A stretch of DNA of 64,000 bases from Streptomyces mirabilis (GCF_039503195.1 NZ_JBCJKP010000001.1:3472001-3536000); one strand, 5' to 3'. Shown: positions 1 through 8,773, counted from the first letter of the stretch. The notes: generated by a model from the sequence alone, not told the origin. Numbers and translations: made by a program.

Positions 1-66
1 CTTGTCCGGCAGCTCGGCGAGGAAGACGACGCCGAAGACGAGCGCCATCACGGTGATGCTGATCAA
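1..66 (-). CDS. TMEM165/GDT1 (UPF0016) family transporter, N-terminal fragment
   Basis: Only the first 22 codons lie in the window; the gene continues past the left edge. The minus-strand translation from a TTG at 66 gives a hydrophobic start that reaches a LAELPDK motif. The acidic E-x-x-D-K motif in the first membrane helix is the signature of the TMEM165/GDT1 cation exporters, whose bacterial members include manganese exporters. A GAGGG sequence lies just upstream of the TTG. In-frame GTG and ATG codons a little further in are alternative starts. The yybP-ykoY aptamer upstream fits a manganese-export role. Family call is good despite the short sequence; substrate is inferred. Confidence 0.75.
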   Translation of the reverse strand, partial: MISITVMALVFGVVFLAELPDK

Positions 67-187
67 AATCCCTCAATCGGTCGGGGCTGCCCCACCGAGA
101 GTGCTGTGACTGCTACGCGACACCTCGGCACGGCAGCACACATCGGCGTCCGCACGAGGACGTACGCGCGGACAGTGCACTGCTCTG

Positions 188-290
188 CCGAAGGTCTCGC
201 TGGCCGACCGTGACGGTCTGCCTCCGGGCGCCGGCTCAGACGAGCTGAGCAGTATGTCGACGGTCCGGCGAAGAGCTACTCCCCTTCTGC
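188..290 (-). promoter_or_regulatory. yybP-ykoY (manganese) riboswitch aptamer
   Basis: Read on the minus strand, the segment opens with GCAGAAGG then GGGGAGTAGC (284-275) and closes with GCGAGACCTTCGGC (200-187). The GGGGAGUAGC and GCGAGACCUU blocks are the conserved core of the yybP-ykoY class. The ends pair as helix P1 (GCAGAAGG with CCTTCGGC, one mismatch). The stretch between can form the two coaxial arms. It lies about 120 nt upstream of the TMEM165/GDT1 start, the expected target class. A GTCCGC/GCGGAC inverted repeat at 148-173 may belong to the expression platform. The class senses Mn2+ in other bacteria. Confidence 0.85.
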
Positions 291-538
291 GCCACCCATC
301 GTACGGGATGACGAAACGAGCCGGACAGGGCCAAAGGTCCCGAGCCCCCCGGGGCCGGCCACACCGCCGCGCCCTCGGAGCCCACCTTCCCCGATCCACA
401 GAAACCGATTACCCGGAAGCCCTTGGCATGTCATGCGCACGTCACTAGTTTCTTACCTGCCTCACACCTTCCGGAAATGCGCCACCGCGAGCATGGGCCC
501 GCTCGCCCCCAACGTCCCCCCACCTCAAGGGAGTTCGC
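291..538. other. Intergenic region without a recognisable gene
   Basis: No open frame here has a recognisable product. The left part must carry the promoter for the minus-strand riboswitch transcript. The right part is the leader of the secreted nuclease gene, ending in an AAGGGAG ribosome-binding site at about 526-532. Confidence 0.5.
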
Positions 539-1183
539 ATGCCAAAGGTCTACGCGCGTCGACGGCTGAGCATACTCGCGGCCTTCACCGGCCTGATAGC
601 CATGGTCGGGATTTTCAACGGCCCGACCGCCTCCGCCGCGCTCCCCACCCCGGTCAGCGCCGCCACCGCGCGCACCTACCTCGCCTCGCTCACCGTGGCG
701 GCGGAGAACCGCACCGGCTACAGCCGGGACCTGTTCCCCACCTGGATCACCATCAGCGGCACCTGCAACACCCGTGAGTACGTCCTCAAGCGCGACGGTT
801 CGAACGTCGTCACCGACTCCGCCTGCACCGCCACCAGCGGCACCTGGTACTCGGTCTACGACGGCGCCACCTGGACCGCCGCCTCCGACCTGGACATCGA
901 CCACCTCGTCCCGCTCGCCGAGGCCTGGGACTCCGGCGCCAGCGCCTGGACCACGGCCCAGCGCCAGGCCTTCGCCAACGACGTGACCCGTCCGCAGCTC
1001 ATCGCCGTCACGGACAACGTGAACCAGCAGAAGAGCGACCAGGACCCGGCCGAGTGGATGCCCCCGCTCAACTCCTACGCCTGCACCTACGTCCGCGCCT
1101 GGGTCCAGGTGAAGTACTACTACAACCTCAAGGTCGACTCGGCGGAGAAGAGCAAGCTCAGCTCGGTCCTCAGCGGCTGCTGA
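539..1183 (+). CDS. Secreted HNH-type nuclease (DUF1524-like)
   Basis: The 214-residue protein starts with a basic and hydrophobic Sec signal peptide that ends near the TASA at 30-33. The core has a DIDHLVPLAEAW segment (residues 118-130) holding the Asp-His of a beta-beta-alpha metal finger. It then has F-A-N-D-V, followed by TDNVNQQKSDQDP (158-170) and W-x-P-P, the layout of DUF1524/HNH extracellular nucleases. Cys76 with Cys96 and Cys182 with Cys214 could form disulfides. It probably degrades DNA or RNA outside the cell. Start is the ATG after a strong AAGGGAG. The gene stands alone. Confidence 0.85.
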   Translation: MPKVYARRRLSILAAFTGLIAMVGIFNGPTASAALPTPVSAATARTYLASLTVAAENRTGYSRDLFPTWITISGTCNTREYVLKRDGSNVVTDSACTATSGTWYSVYDGATWTAASDLDIDHLVPLAEAWDSGASAWTTAQRQAFANDVTRPQLIAVTDNVNQQKSDQDPAEWMPPLNSYACTYVRAWVQVKYYYNLKVDSAEKSKLSSVLSGC

Positions 1184-1314
1184 TCCCCCGCACCTCTCCC
1201 CCCACGGATCCCCACCGGTCCCCTCCCCCCACGGAAACCGGCGCAGTTCCCGGAACCTCCCCGCTCCTCTCCGTCGTTCCGTACCGTACGGGGCGACGGA
1301 GAGGGGTGATCACC

Positions 1315-2979
1315 TTGGCGGAGCTGCGCCTGGGACCGCTGTTGAGGTACGTCGACGGCTCGTCCGCGACCTTCTGGGTCGAGGCGAGCCGTCCGTGCAC
1401 CGCCGAGGTGCGCTGCGCCGACGGCGCCCGCGGCTCGGCCCGCACCTTCCAAGTCGCCGGGCACCACTACGCGTTGGTGCCGGTGAGCGGTCTGACCCCG
1501 GGCACGGACACCGCCTACGAGGTAGTGCTGGACGGCGTCGGTGTCTGGCCGCTGCCCGGCTCCCCCTTCCCGCCCTCCGTCGTCCGCACCCCGGGCGAGG
1601 AGGACGCCGTCCGTGTCACCTTCGGCTCCTGCCGCTGGGCCGCGCCGCCCGCCGACGAGAAGGACCCGGTCGGGCCCGACGCGCTGGACACACTCGCGGC
1701 CCGTATCGCGGGCGAGCCCGGGAGCGAACGGCCGGACGTCCTGATCCTGTTGGGCGACCAGGTGTACGCCGACGAGACCTCGAAGGCCACCCAGCGCTGG
1801 CTCGCCGCCCGCCGCAACCTCGCGGACCCCCCGGGCGACCAGGTCGCGGACTACGAGGAGTACACCCGCCTCTACTACGAATCCTGGCTCGACCCGGAAG
1901 TGCGCTGGCTGCTGTCGACCGTGCCGAGCTGCATGATCTTCGACGACCACGACGTCATCGACGACTGGAACACCAGCGCCTCCTGGCTCGCCGACATGCG
2001 GGCCACGGCGTGGTGGCGCGAGCGGCTGCTGAGCGGACTGATGTCGTACTGGGTCCACCAGCACCTCGGCAACCTCTCACCGCGCGAACTCGCCGAGGAC
2101 GCCCTGTACGCCGCCGTCCGCGAGACCCCCGACGGCACCGACGTGCTGAGCGCCTTCGCCGCCCAGTCCGACGCCGACCCGGCCTCCGCCCGCTGGAGCT
2201 ACCGCCGCGACTTCGGCCGCGTACGGCTGCTGATGGTGGACACCCGGGCGGCCCGCGTGCTGGCCGAGGACCGGCGGGCGATGCTGGACGCGGGCGAGGA
2301 GCGGTGGCTGCGCGAGCAGGCGCTGGACGCGCCGGGCTCCTGCGACCACCTCCTGATCGGCACCTCACTGCCCTGGCTGCTCCCCCACCTCGTGCACGAC
2401 GCCGAGGCGTGGGACGCCGCCCTGTGCCGGGGTGAACGGGGCGCGCGCTGGGCCCGGTTCGGGGAGAGGCTGCGCCGCCGGGCCGACCTCGAGCACTGGG
2501 CGGCCTTCCCCGCGTCCTTCGCCGCGCTCGCGGGGCTGATCGCCGAGGCCGGTTCCGGACCGGACGCCCCGGCGACGGTGTCCGTGCTGTCCGGAGACGT
2601 CCACCACGCCTACATCGCCGAGCCCCAGTGGCCTTCCGGGACCCCTGGGACACCCTCCCCCCGTTCCCCCGACGCCCGCGTCCTCCAGCTGACCTGCTCC
2701 CCCGTCCACAACTCCATCCCCCTGTCCATAAGGCTCGGCTTCCGCTTCGGGTGGAGCGCGGTCGGCCGGGCGATCGGGCGCCGGTTCGCCCGGCACGGCA
2801 AGTGCGACCGGCCGCCCGTCGACTGGCGCAAGACGGGCGGCCCTTGGTTCGGCAACCAGCTCATGACCCTGACCCTGCACGGACGTTCGGCCCGGCTGCG
2901 GCTGGAACAGGCGCGGGCGGGGAAGGGCGGGGGCGCCGCCCGGCTGCGGACGGTCACGGAGTCCGAGATCGCTTCGTGA
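1315..2979 (+). CDS. Alkaline phosphatase D (PhoD)-like metallophosphoesterase
   Basis: The 554-residue protein has an N-terminal beta-sandwich (to about residue 95) followed by a metallophosphatase domain with FGSCRW, LLGDQVYAD and FDDHDVIDDW motifs, and a late SGDVHHAY. These are the metal-ligand motifs of PhoD-like phosphatases. No signal peptide is visible, so it may be cytoplasmic, unlike the Tat-exported PhoD. I chose the TTG at 1315 because GGAGAGGGG sits 8-10 nt upstream; an in-frame GTG at 1306 is too close to that site. Substrate unknown. Confidence 0.85.
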   Translation: MAELRLGPLLRYVDGSSATFWVEASRPCTAEVRCADGARGSARTFQVAGHHYALVPVSGLTPGTDTAYEVVLDGVGVWPLPGSPFPPSVVRTPGEEDAVRVTFGSCRWAAPPADEKDPVGPDALDTLAARIAGEPGSERPDVLILLGDQVYADETSKATQRWLAARRNLADPPGDQVADYEEYTRLYYESWLDPEVRWLLSTVPSCMIFDDHDVIDDWNTSASWLADMRATAWWRERLLSGLMSYWVHQHLGNLSPRELAEDALYAAVRETPDGTDVLSAFAAQSDADPASARWSYRRDFGRVRLLMVDTRAARVLAEDRRAMLDAGEERWLREQALDAPGSCDHLLIGTSLPWLLPHLVHDAEAWDAALCRGERGARWARFGERLRRRADLEHWAAFPASFAALAGLIAEAGSGPDAPATVSVLSGDVHHAYIAEPQWPSGTPGTPSPRSPDARVLQLTCSPVHNSIPLSIRLGFRFGWSAVGRAIGRRFARHGKCDRPPVDWRKTGGPWFGNQLMTLTLHGRSARLRLEQARAGKGGGAARLRTVTESEIAS

Positions 2980-3293
2980 GCCTCCAGGTCGCGCGCGGTC
3001 ATGCACTGTCGCCCACGGACGTCCTCTGCCGTCCCTTGTCGTCCCCTGCCGCCCCTTGTCGTCTTCTGTCGTCCTCCACCGTCCCCTGTCGTTCACAACA
3101 CGCTTGTGAAGCAAGCGTGATGGCCGTGCGAGAGGTGCGTGAGGGCCGCGTGAGATACCCGTGACGCATCCCACAGCGGGCGGCGATCCCCCCGCGCGGG
3201 GCTCGGTTCGGGTTCTCGCCGACGGCATGATGAGGCGGACCGTCCGCTTCCAGGGGACCTTCCCGTGGAGCTCCCAGCAGGCGGTTCGCCGTC
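2980..3293 (+). other. Non-coding gap with a degenerate GTCGTCCCC-type repeat
   Basis: From about 3003 to 3095 the sequence repeats a short unit resembling tgtCGTCCcc / tgcCGTCCct about nine times with variation, giving a pyrimidine-rich strand. No credible gene is seen in the gap. It could be slipped-strand expansion between the phosphatase gene and the next gene. Confidence 0.5.
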
Positions 3294-5264
3294 ATGCGCC
3301 CTCCATGCCCGGGAGTCACACCTTTGTCTGCAGTGAGCGCCACGCCCTCCGGGTCCGGGACCACCCCTGCCGTCGATGTGTCCCTCGCCGTCGTCGGCGC
3401 GGGACCGCGGGGCACCAGCGTCCTTGAACGCCTGTGCGCCTCCGCGCCGGAGCTGCTCCCGCCCGGAGCGCGGCTGACGGTCCACATGGTCGACCCGTCG
3501 CCGCCGGGCCCCGGCCGCGTCTGGCGCACCGCGCAGTCGCCGCATCTGCTGATGAACACCGTGGCCTCGCAGGTGACCCTCTTCACCGACGACAGCGTGG
3601 ACTGCTCGGGTCCGGTCCGCCCCGGGCCGAGCCTGCACATCTGGGCGGGCGGCGAGCTGGGCCCGGACGACTACCCGACCCGCGCGCACTACGGTCGCTA
3701 CCTGGAGTGGGTGTTCGCCGAGGTGGTGCGCGGGGCGCCGCCCGGCGTGCGCGTCGAGGTGCACCCCGCGCGCGCGGTACGGCTCGACGACGACCCCGAC
3801 GGCCGGCAGACCCTCACCCTCGACAACGGGCGCGCCCTGCCGGAACTGTCCGCGGTCGTCCTCGCCCAGGGCCATCTGCCGGCGGCCCCGGACCGCGCCC
3901 AACGCGACCTCACGGCGTACGCCGAACGGCACGGCCTGCGCCACATCCCGCCCGCCAACCCGGCGGACGTCGACCTCTCCGCCGTCGCCCTCGCGCCCGG
4001 CGAAGGCGTCCTGCTGCGCGGGCTCGGTCTCAACTTCTTCGACCACATGGCCCTGCTCACGACGGGCCGCGGCGGCCGTTTCACCCGCACCGCCGAGGGC
4101 CTGCGCTACCTCCCCTCCGGCCGCGAGCCCCGTCTGTACGCGGGCTCGCGCCGCGGTGTCCCGTACCAGGCCCGCGGGGACAACGCGAAAGGCCCCTACG
4201 GCCGCCACCTCCCCCTCGTCCTCACCGACGAGGTCATCGCCGGCTTCCGCAAGCGCGCCGACTCCGGTGAGGCGCCGGACTTCCTGGGCGAGATATGGCC
4301 GCTGATCGCCAAGGAGGTGGAGACGGTCTACTACGAGGGGGTGTGCGCCGGGCGGTGGGAGCGTCCGAGGCTGCTGGAGTTCAGGGACCGTTTCCTCGCC
4401 ACCCCGCACCGGAGCCCTCAAGAGGTCGGCGTCCTCGACGAGTTCGGCGTCCCGGAGGGCGAGCGTTGGTGCTGGGACCGCGTTTCGCGCCCGTACGCCG
4501 GCCGCGACTTCGCCACGCCCGGCGCCTGGCGCTCCTGGCTGCTGGCGCATCTGCGCGAGGACGCCGAGCAGGCCGCGCTCGGGAACGTCGACGGCCCCCT
4601 GAAGGCCGCCCTGGACGTCCTGCGCGACCTGCGCAACGAGGTGCGGCGGATCGTGGACCACGGGGGCCTGCCGGGCGGCTCCCGGCGTGACCACCTGGAC
4701 CGCTGGTACACACCGCTCAACGCCTTCCTCTCCATCGGGCCGCCCCGCCGCCGCGTCGAGGAGATGGCCGCGCTGATCGAGGCGGGTGTCCTGGACGTGC
4801 TGGGCCCCCGGCTGGAGGTGCGGGCCGAGGACGGGGCGTGGGTCGCGCACTCCCCCGACGTGCCGGGTTCGACCGTGCGCGCGACGACGCTGATAGAGGC
4901 GCGACTGCCGGAACCGGACCTCCGGCGGACGGGCGACGAGCTGCTCACCCGGCTGCTCAGGACGGGCGCGTGCCGCCCGCACACGAGCGACGGTTACGAA
5001 ACCGGAGGGCTGGACGTATCACCGCGCCCCTACCGTCTGATTGACCGTCAAGGTCGCACGCACGCAAAGCGGTTCGCCTTCGGAGTGCCCACGGAGGGCG
5101 TGCACTGGGTGACCGCGGCCGGGGCCCGGCCGGGTGTGGATTCGGTCACGCTTTCGGACGCCGACGCGGTGGCGCGAGCCGCGCTACGTGCGGCGACAGC
5201 GGAAACGGAAGCCCAAGCGGAACCCGGAGCATGGCTAAATGTTGAACTTGCAAGCATTGATTAG
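3294..5264 (+). CDS. FAD/NAD(P)-binding protein (NAD_binding_9 type)
   Basis: A 656-residue protein with a Rossmann dinucleotide-binding start, VVGAGPRGTSVLERL at about 34-48. This is the G-x-G-P-x-G variant used by the FAD-NAD(P)-binding family (PF13454), related to lysine/ornithine N-monooxygenases. A region rich in LNFFDHMALLT follows, then a long C-terminal part ending in LASID. No signal peptide. Start is uncertain: ATG 3294 has only a weak AGGCGG, and TTG/GTG codons 10-15 residues further in are possible. An iron-box-like palindrome overlaps the stop codon. Reaction and substrate are not known. Confidence 0.7.
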   Translation: MRPPCPGVTPLSAVSATPSGSGTTPAVDVSLAVVGAGPRGTSVLERLCASAPELLPPGARLTVHMVDPSPPGPGRVWRTAQSPHLLMNTVASQVTLFTDDSVDCSGPVRPGPSLHIWAGGELGPDDYPTRAHYGRYLEWVFAEVVRGAPPGVRVEVHPARAVRLDDDPDGRQTLTLDNGRALPELSAVVLAQGHLPAAPDRAQRDLTAYAERHGLRHIPPANPADVDLSAVALAPGEGVLLRGLGLNFFDHMALLTTGRGGRFTRTAEGLRYLPSGREPRLYAGSRRGVPYQARGDNAKGPYGRHLPLVLTDEVIAGFRKRADSGEAPDFLGEIWPLIAKEVETVYYEGVCAGRWERPRLLEFRDRFLATPHRSPQEVGVLDEFGVPEGERWCWDRVSRPYAGRDFATPGAWRSWLLAHLREDAEQAALGNVDGPLKAALDVLRDLRNEVRRIVDHGGLPGGSRRDHLDRWYTPLNAFLSIGPPRRRVEEMAALIEAGVLDVLGPRLEVRAEDGAWVAHSPDVPGSTVRATTLIEARLPEPDLRRTGDELLTRLLRTGACRPHTSDGYETGGLDVSPRPYRLIDRQGRTHAKRFAFGVPTEGVHWVTAAGARPGVDSVTLSDADAVARAALRAATAETEAQAEPGAWLNVELASID

Positions 5265-5274
5265 GTTCACCTAA
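5256..5274. promoter_or_regulatory. Iron-box-like palindrome (DmdR/IdeR-type)
   Basis: The 19 bases match the actinobacterial iron-box consensus at about 15 positions. The last 14 bases, TTAGGTTCACCTAA, differ from consensus at one. It overlaps the stop of the FAD protein gene and lies 77 bp before the doxX start, a good operator position for doxX. DtxR-family binding is inferred from sequence only. Confidence 0.5.
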
Positions 5275-5350
5275 CGTTGGTGACTCACTCGGTTCCGCCC
5301 CCAGGATCCGGTTCCCCCACGGGCCGGACCAGACCGAAGGAGTCCCCCAC

Positions 5351-5806
5351 ATGACCGACCGCCTCAACAGCGCTCAGCCGTACGCCATCGGCCTGTTCCG
5401 CATCGTCATGGGCCTGCTCTTCGCCGTGCACGGCGCCGCCTCACTCTTCGGTGTGCTCGGCGGCGCGGCCGGCACCGACGGCGGCTCCATCCCGTCCGGC
5501 ACCTGGCCGGGCTGGTACGCGGCCGTGATCCAGCTCGTCGGCGGCGCCCTGGTGCTGCTGGGCCTCGGCACCCGCGGCGCGGCGTTCATCGCGTCGGGCT
5601 CGATGGCGTACGCGTACTTCGACGTGCACCAGTCGATGGCCCTGTGGCCGATCCAGAACGGCGGCGAGCTCTCCGTGCTGTTCTGCTGGACCATGCTGCT
5701 GCTGGTCTTCACCGGCTCCGGCGCGCTCGGCCTCGACCGTCTCTTCGCCGGGCGCACCGCCGCGTCCCGTGCGGACGAGCGTGCCTCGGAGCCCGTCGCG
5801 GCCTGA
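5351..5806 (+). CDS. DoxX family membrane protein
   Basis: A 151-residue protein with four hydrophobic segments. It opens with the LFRIVMGLLFAVHG segment typical of DoxX/quinol-oxidase-subunit-like proteins. The family includes subunits acting in redox and oxidant-stress membrane complexes, but many members are unassigned. The start is fixed by AAGGAG eight bases before the ATG. It lies behind the iron-box-like palindrome and ahead of a strong hairpin at 5825-5860, so it is probably monocistronic and possibly iron-responsive. Confidence 0.8.
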   Translation: MTDRLNSAQPYAIGLFRIVMGLLFAVHGAASLFGVLGGAAGTDGGSIPSGTWPGWYAAVIQLVGGALVLLGLGTRGAAFIASGSMAYAYFDVHQSMALWPIQNGGELSVLFCWTMLLLVFTGSGALGLDRLFAGRTAASRADERASEPVAA

Positions 5807-5824
5807 CCCGGACGCCACCCGGCC

Positions 5825-5860
5825 CGGCGCCCACCTCCCCTCACCCGGAGGTGGGCGCCG
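5825..5860 (+). terminator. Rho-independent-type hairpin after doxX
   Basis: A perfect 14-bp stem (CGGCGCCCACCTCC with GGAGGTGGGCGCCG) and an 8-nt loop lie 19 bp after the doxX stop. There is no long T-tract, as usual in streptomycetes. Confidence 0.75.
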
Positions 5861-6103
5861 GACCGTACCGCGCTTTCTCAGGCCGTCCCGTACCGCCCTC
5901 TCCAGCGTGAGCCGGGTCCGCGAGGTGCCGGCAGACCCCGCCCGCCGCGGCCGGACTCGCTCCCGCCGGGAGGAGCACATGAACCCCCAGTGACCCTCCT
6001 GTCACACCCGCCGCGTACGCTGTATGGCTGTCACAGGCCGCCTGCCGCTCCCCCGCGACGTAGCGGCGAGGTCGTGCCAACGGGGGAGTACAGGGGAGTT
6101 TCG

Positions 6104-6742
6104 GTGTTGGAGAGTGTGGGGCCGCTGACGGGCAGCCCATGGATCTACGCGGCGGTGGCCGTCTCGGTCCTGCTGGACGTCTTCCTGCCGGTCCTGCCGA
6201 GCGGCGTCCTCGTCATCACGGCGGCCACGGCAGCGGCGGCGGGCTCCTCCGCGGGGGCCGCCGTCGGGCAGGCGGTCCCCAACATCCTGGCGCTCACCCT
6301 CTCCGCGGCCACCGCCTCGGTCCTCGGCGACCTGGTGGCCTACCGGCTGGCCTGGCGCGGCGGCGAACGCCTGGACCGGGCCATAGCCCGCTCGCGCCGG
6401 CTGTCCAGCGCGCAGGAACGCCTCGGCGCGGTCCTCGCGCGCGGCGGCGGCGCCCGGGGCGCGCTGGTCGTCCTCGCCCGCTTCGCGCCCGCCGGACGCT
6501 CCGTCGTCTCACTCGGCGCGGGCGCGGCCCACCGCCGGGTCCGCGAGTTCCTGCCGTGGTCGATCGTGGCGGGCCTGGCCTGGGCCGCCTACAGCGTCGC
6601 CCTCGGCTACTTCGGCGGCCAGTGGCTGGGCGCGAGCTGGTTCGCGACCGGGGTGTCGTTCCTGGCGCTGTTCGGCGCGGGGGCGGGCGCGGCGTACCTG
6701 ATGCGCCGTCCCGAACCCCAGGAGTCGGCCACCGGCGCCTGA
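6104..6742 (+). CDS. DedA/VTT-domain membrane protein
   Basis: The 212-residue protein carries the VTT (DedA) fold: an early reentrant region FLPVLPSGVLVITAA, then RFAPAGRSVVSLGAGAAHRR where the conserved basic residues lie, and two C-terminal helices. DedA proteins take part in membrane homeostasis and lipid flipping. The GTG at 6104 follows AGGGGAG; the adjacent TTG (6107) is equally spaced. Upstream, 5861-6103 shows no gene. Confidence 0.8.
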   Translation: MLESVGPLTGSPWIYAAVAVSVLLDVFLPVLPSGVLVITAATAAAAGSSAGAAVGQAVPNILALTLSAATASVLGDLVAYRLAWRGGERLDRAIARSRRLSSAQERLGAVLARGGGARGALVVLARFAPAGRSVVSLGAGAAHRRVREFLPWSIVAGLAWAAYSVALGYFGGQWLGASWFATGVSFLALFGAGAGAAYLMRRPEPQESATGA

Positions 6743-6747
6743 CCCAC

Positions 6748-6805
6748 GGACCTGCGGACCCGCGGACGCGCAGACCTGCGGACGCACAGACCTGCGGACG
6801 CGCGG
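6748..6805 (+). repeat. Short tandem repeat after the dedA-type gene
   Basis: A GACCTGCGGAC unit recurs three times, twice at a 16-bp period, in the convergent gap between the DedA gene and the DUF2277 gene. It looks like slippage-generated intergenic DNA. Confidence 0.6.
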
Positions 6806-6809
6806 GGTG

Positions 6810-7043
6810 CTATCCGGCGCGCTGCGGCTGAGCGGCTCCCCTTACCTCCAGGCCGTCCAGCAGTTCGGCCGTGGCGGCGGCGATCGCCTCGACCGCTCGG
6901 TCGAACACCTCACGGTTGTGGGCGGCCGGGGCGCGGAATCCGGACACCTTGCGGACGTACTGGAGGGCGGCGGCCCGGATCTCCTCCTCGGTGGCCTCTT
7001 CGGGGAGCACGGGCGGGCGGAGTGTCTTGATGCTGCGGCACAT
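6810..7043 (-). CDS. DUF2277 family protein
   Basis: A 77-residue protein beginning MCRSIKTLRPP, with EEEIRAAALQYVRKVSGF and a C-terminal helix AIAAATAELLDGL. This pattern is the whole of DUF2277, a small conserved family in actinobacteria and proteobacteria. Function unknown. The start is set by the conserved MCR. A GAGACT element ends 6 nt before the ATG, so the mRNA may be leaderless. Confidence 0.8.
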   Translation of the reverse strand: MCRSIKTLRPPVLPEEATEEEIRAAALQYVRKVSGFRAPAAHNREVFDRAVEAIAAATAELLDGLEVRGAAQPQRAG

Positions 7044-7161
7044 GCGTCCAGTCTCGCGCACACCTGTGGGAACCCGGGGCGTCGGTCCTGTTGCCGCAGC
7101 GGGATGATCTACGTCGAGGCGGCCACCTTCCGGGGCCGACCGACGAGAGGATCGAACAGCC

Positions 7162-8112
7162 ATGACGAAGGACCAGTCGAAGGAACAGGCGGACGAACGG
7201 ACCGAGGAACGGTCGACCGTGGCCGTACTGGGCCCGGGCGGCGTCGGCGGGCTGCTGGCGGCGCTGGTGGCCCGGGCCGGACACCGGGTGATCTGTCTGG
7301 CCGGGGACGAAACGGCGCGGGCGCTGCGCACGGACGGCATCCGCGTCCGCAGCGGCCGGTTCGGGGACTTCACGGCGGCGGTGGAGGCCGACACCGAACT
7401 GCGCGAACCGGTCGACGCCTGCCTGATCACCGTCAAGCACACGGCGCTGGACGCGGCCCTGGAGCGGGTACGGCCGGAAGTGCTCGGCGACGGCCTGCTG
7501 GTCCCGTTCCTGAACGGTGTCGAACACCCCGCGACGCTGCGCGCCCGCTACGGCGCCGCCCGTGTCGCCCCCGCCGTCATCCGCGTCGAGTCGACCCGGA
7601 CCGCACCCGGGGTCATCGAACACGGCAGCCCCTTCGCCGAGATCGACCTGACCGGGGAGAGCGTGCCGCGCGGCCGACTTGAGGCGCTGGCCGGGGTGTT
7701 GGGGTCGGCCGGCCCCGCCGTCCGCGTGCTGGACGACGAGGCGGCGACGCTGTGGGCGAAGATGTCGTTCCTCGCGCCGTTCGCGCTGCTGACGACCCGT
7801 TACGGGGTACCGCTGGGCGAGGTCCGTACGCGCCACCGCGAGGAGTTGACGGCCCTGGTGGCGGAGACGGCCGCCGTCAGCCGGGCGTGCGGCGCCCCGG
7901 CGGACCCGGCCGTGGCCCTCGCCCGCTACGACGCCTTCCCGCCGGACACCAAGTCCTCCATGCAGCGCGACGCCGAGGCGGGCCGTCCGCTCGAACTGGA
8001 CGCGATCGGCGGCGCGTTGCTGCGGGCCGCGGACCGGCACGGGGTGGCCGTGCCGGTGGCGCGGGGGCTGGTGCGGGAGTTGGAGGAGCCGGAGGGCAAC
8101 CGCCGCCACTGA
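7162..8112 (+). CDS. Ketopantoate reductase (PanE/ApbA) family protein
   Basis: A 316-residue protein with a Rossmann start VLGPGGVGGLLAALVARAG at about 23-41 that binds NADPH. A conserved VKHTALDAAL segment and FLNGVEH follow, then an ApbA C-terminal helical domain with LWAKMSF. The family reduces 2-dehydropantoate to pantoate in CoA biosynthesis. The gene is not next to pan genes, so it may be a paralogue acting on another 2-oxo acid. ATG 7162 has GAGAGG upstream. The first 20 residues are charged and extra relative to the domain. Confidence 0.75.
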   Translation: MTKDQSKEQADERTEERSTVAVLGPGGVGGLLAALVARAGHRVICLAGDETARALRTDGIRVRSGRFGDFTAAVEADTELREPVDACLITVKHTALDAALERVRPEVLGDGLLVPFLNGVEHPATLRARYGAARVAPAVIRVESTRTAPGVIEHGSPFAEIDLTGESVPRGRLEALAGVLGSAGPAVRVLDDEAATLWAKMSFLAPFALLTTRYGVPLGEVRTRHREELTALVAETAAVSRACGAPADPAVALARYDAFPPDTKSSMQRDAEAGRPLELDAIGGALLRAADRHGVAVPVARGLVRELEEPEGNRRH

Positions 8113-8180
8113 CCCCGGCTACAGCTCACCCCGACTCCCGACTACGGTTCACCCCGACGACGGTTCACCCGACGCGCGGC

Positions 8181-8771
8181 TCAGGCGTGGGTCTTGGCCA
8201 GCACTTCCAGGATCTCGTCCGTCGTACCCGTCTCACCGAGACGGGGGAAGATCCGCTCGACGCTGTTGCGGTGGGTGTCGGCGTCGATGTCGGACATCGC
8301 GTCGGTCGCCAGGGTGACGTGGTATCCGTGCTCGTGGGCGGCGCGGGCACTGGACTCGACGCCGATGCTGGTGGCGATGCCGACCAGCACGATCTGGGTG
8401 ATCCCGCGGCGACGCAGCTGCAGGTCGAGGTCGGTGCCGTAGAACGCGCCCCAGTTCCGCTTGGTGACGACGATGTCCTCCGGGTGACCGGCGAGCTCGT
8501 CGACGAGGACGTCCCAGCCCTCCGGCCAGACACGGGGGGCGCGGGCGGGGCCGTCGATGCGCCCGGGGACGCCGTCCGCGCCGTGGGCGGCGGCGGTGAC
8601 CCGGACGAGGACGACGGGGAGGCTCTGCTCACGGAACGCGTCCGCGAGCCGGGCCGCCCGCTCCACGACCTCGGCGGCCGGGTGCGGGGCGAGGCCGGGG
8701 TTTCCGGCGATGCCGTTCTGCAGGTCGATGACGACGAGCGCGGTCTTCGGGTCGAGCGTGGTGACAGCCAT
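8181..8771 (-). CDS. Isochorismatase-fold hydrolase without the nucleophilic cysteine
   Basis: The 196-residue protein keeps two of the three family residues: Asp16 in VVIDLQNG and Lys104 in VTKRNWGAF. At the usual Cys position the sequence is GIATSIGVESSARAA, with Gly137. Loss of the Cys is a feature of true isochorismatases (vinyl-ether hydrolysis) as opposed to cysteine amidases, so an isochorismatase-like reaction is more likely. It is the last gene of a MarR-MFS-hydrolase operon: the MFS stop lies 2 nt before its ATG. Substrate unknown. Confidence 0.8.
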   Translation of the reverse strand: MAVTTLDPKTALVVIDLQNGIAGNPGLAPHPAAEVVERAARLADAFREQSLPVVLVRVTAAAHGADGVPGRIDGPARAPRVWPEGWDVLVDELAGHPEDIVVTKRNWGAFYGTDLDLQLRRRGITQIVLVGIATSIGVESSARAAHEHGYHVTLATDAMSDIDADTHRNSVERIFPRLGETGTTDEILEVLAKTHA

Positions 8772-8773
8772 GG

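Noticed and set aside
1054..1314. Upstream extension of the PhoD-like gene to 1054
   Set aside because: It would overlap the nuclease gene by 130 bp, and the ribosome site and domain start favour TTG 1315.
3003..3095. CRISPR-like array
   Set aside because: Units are about 9-10 bp, degenerate and contiguous.
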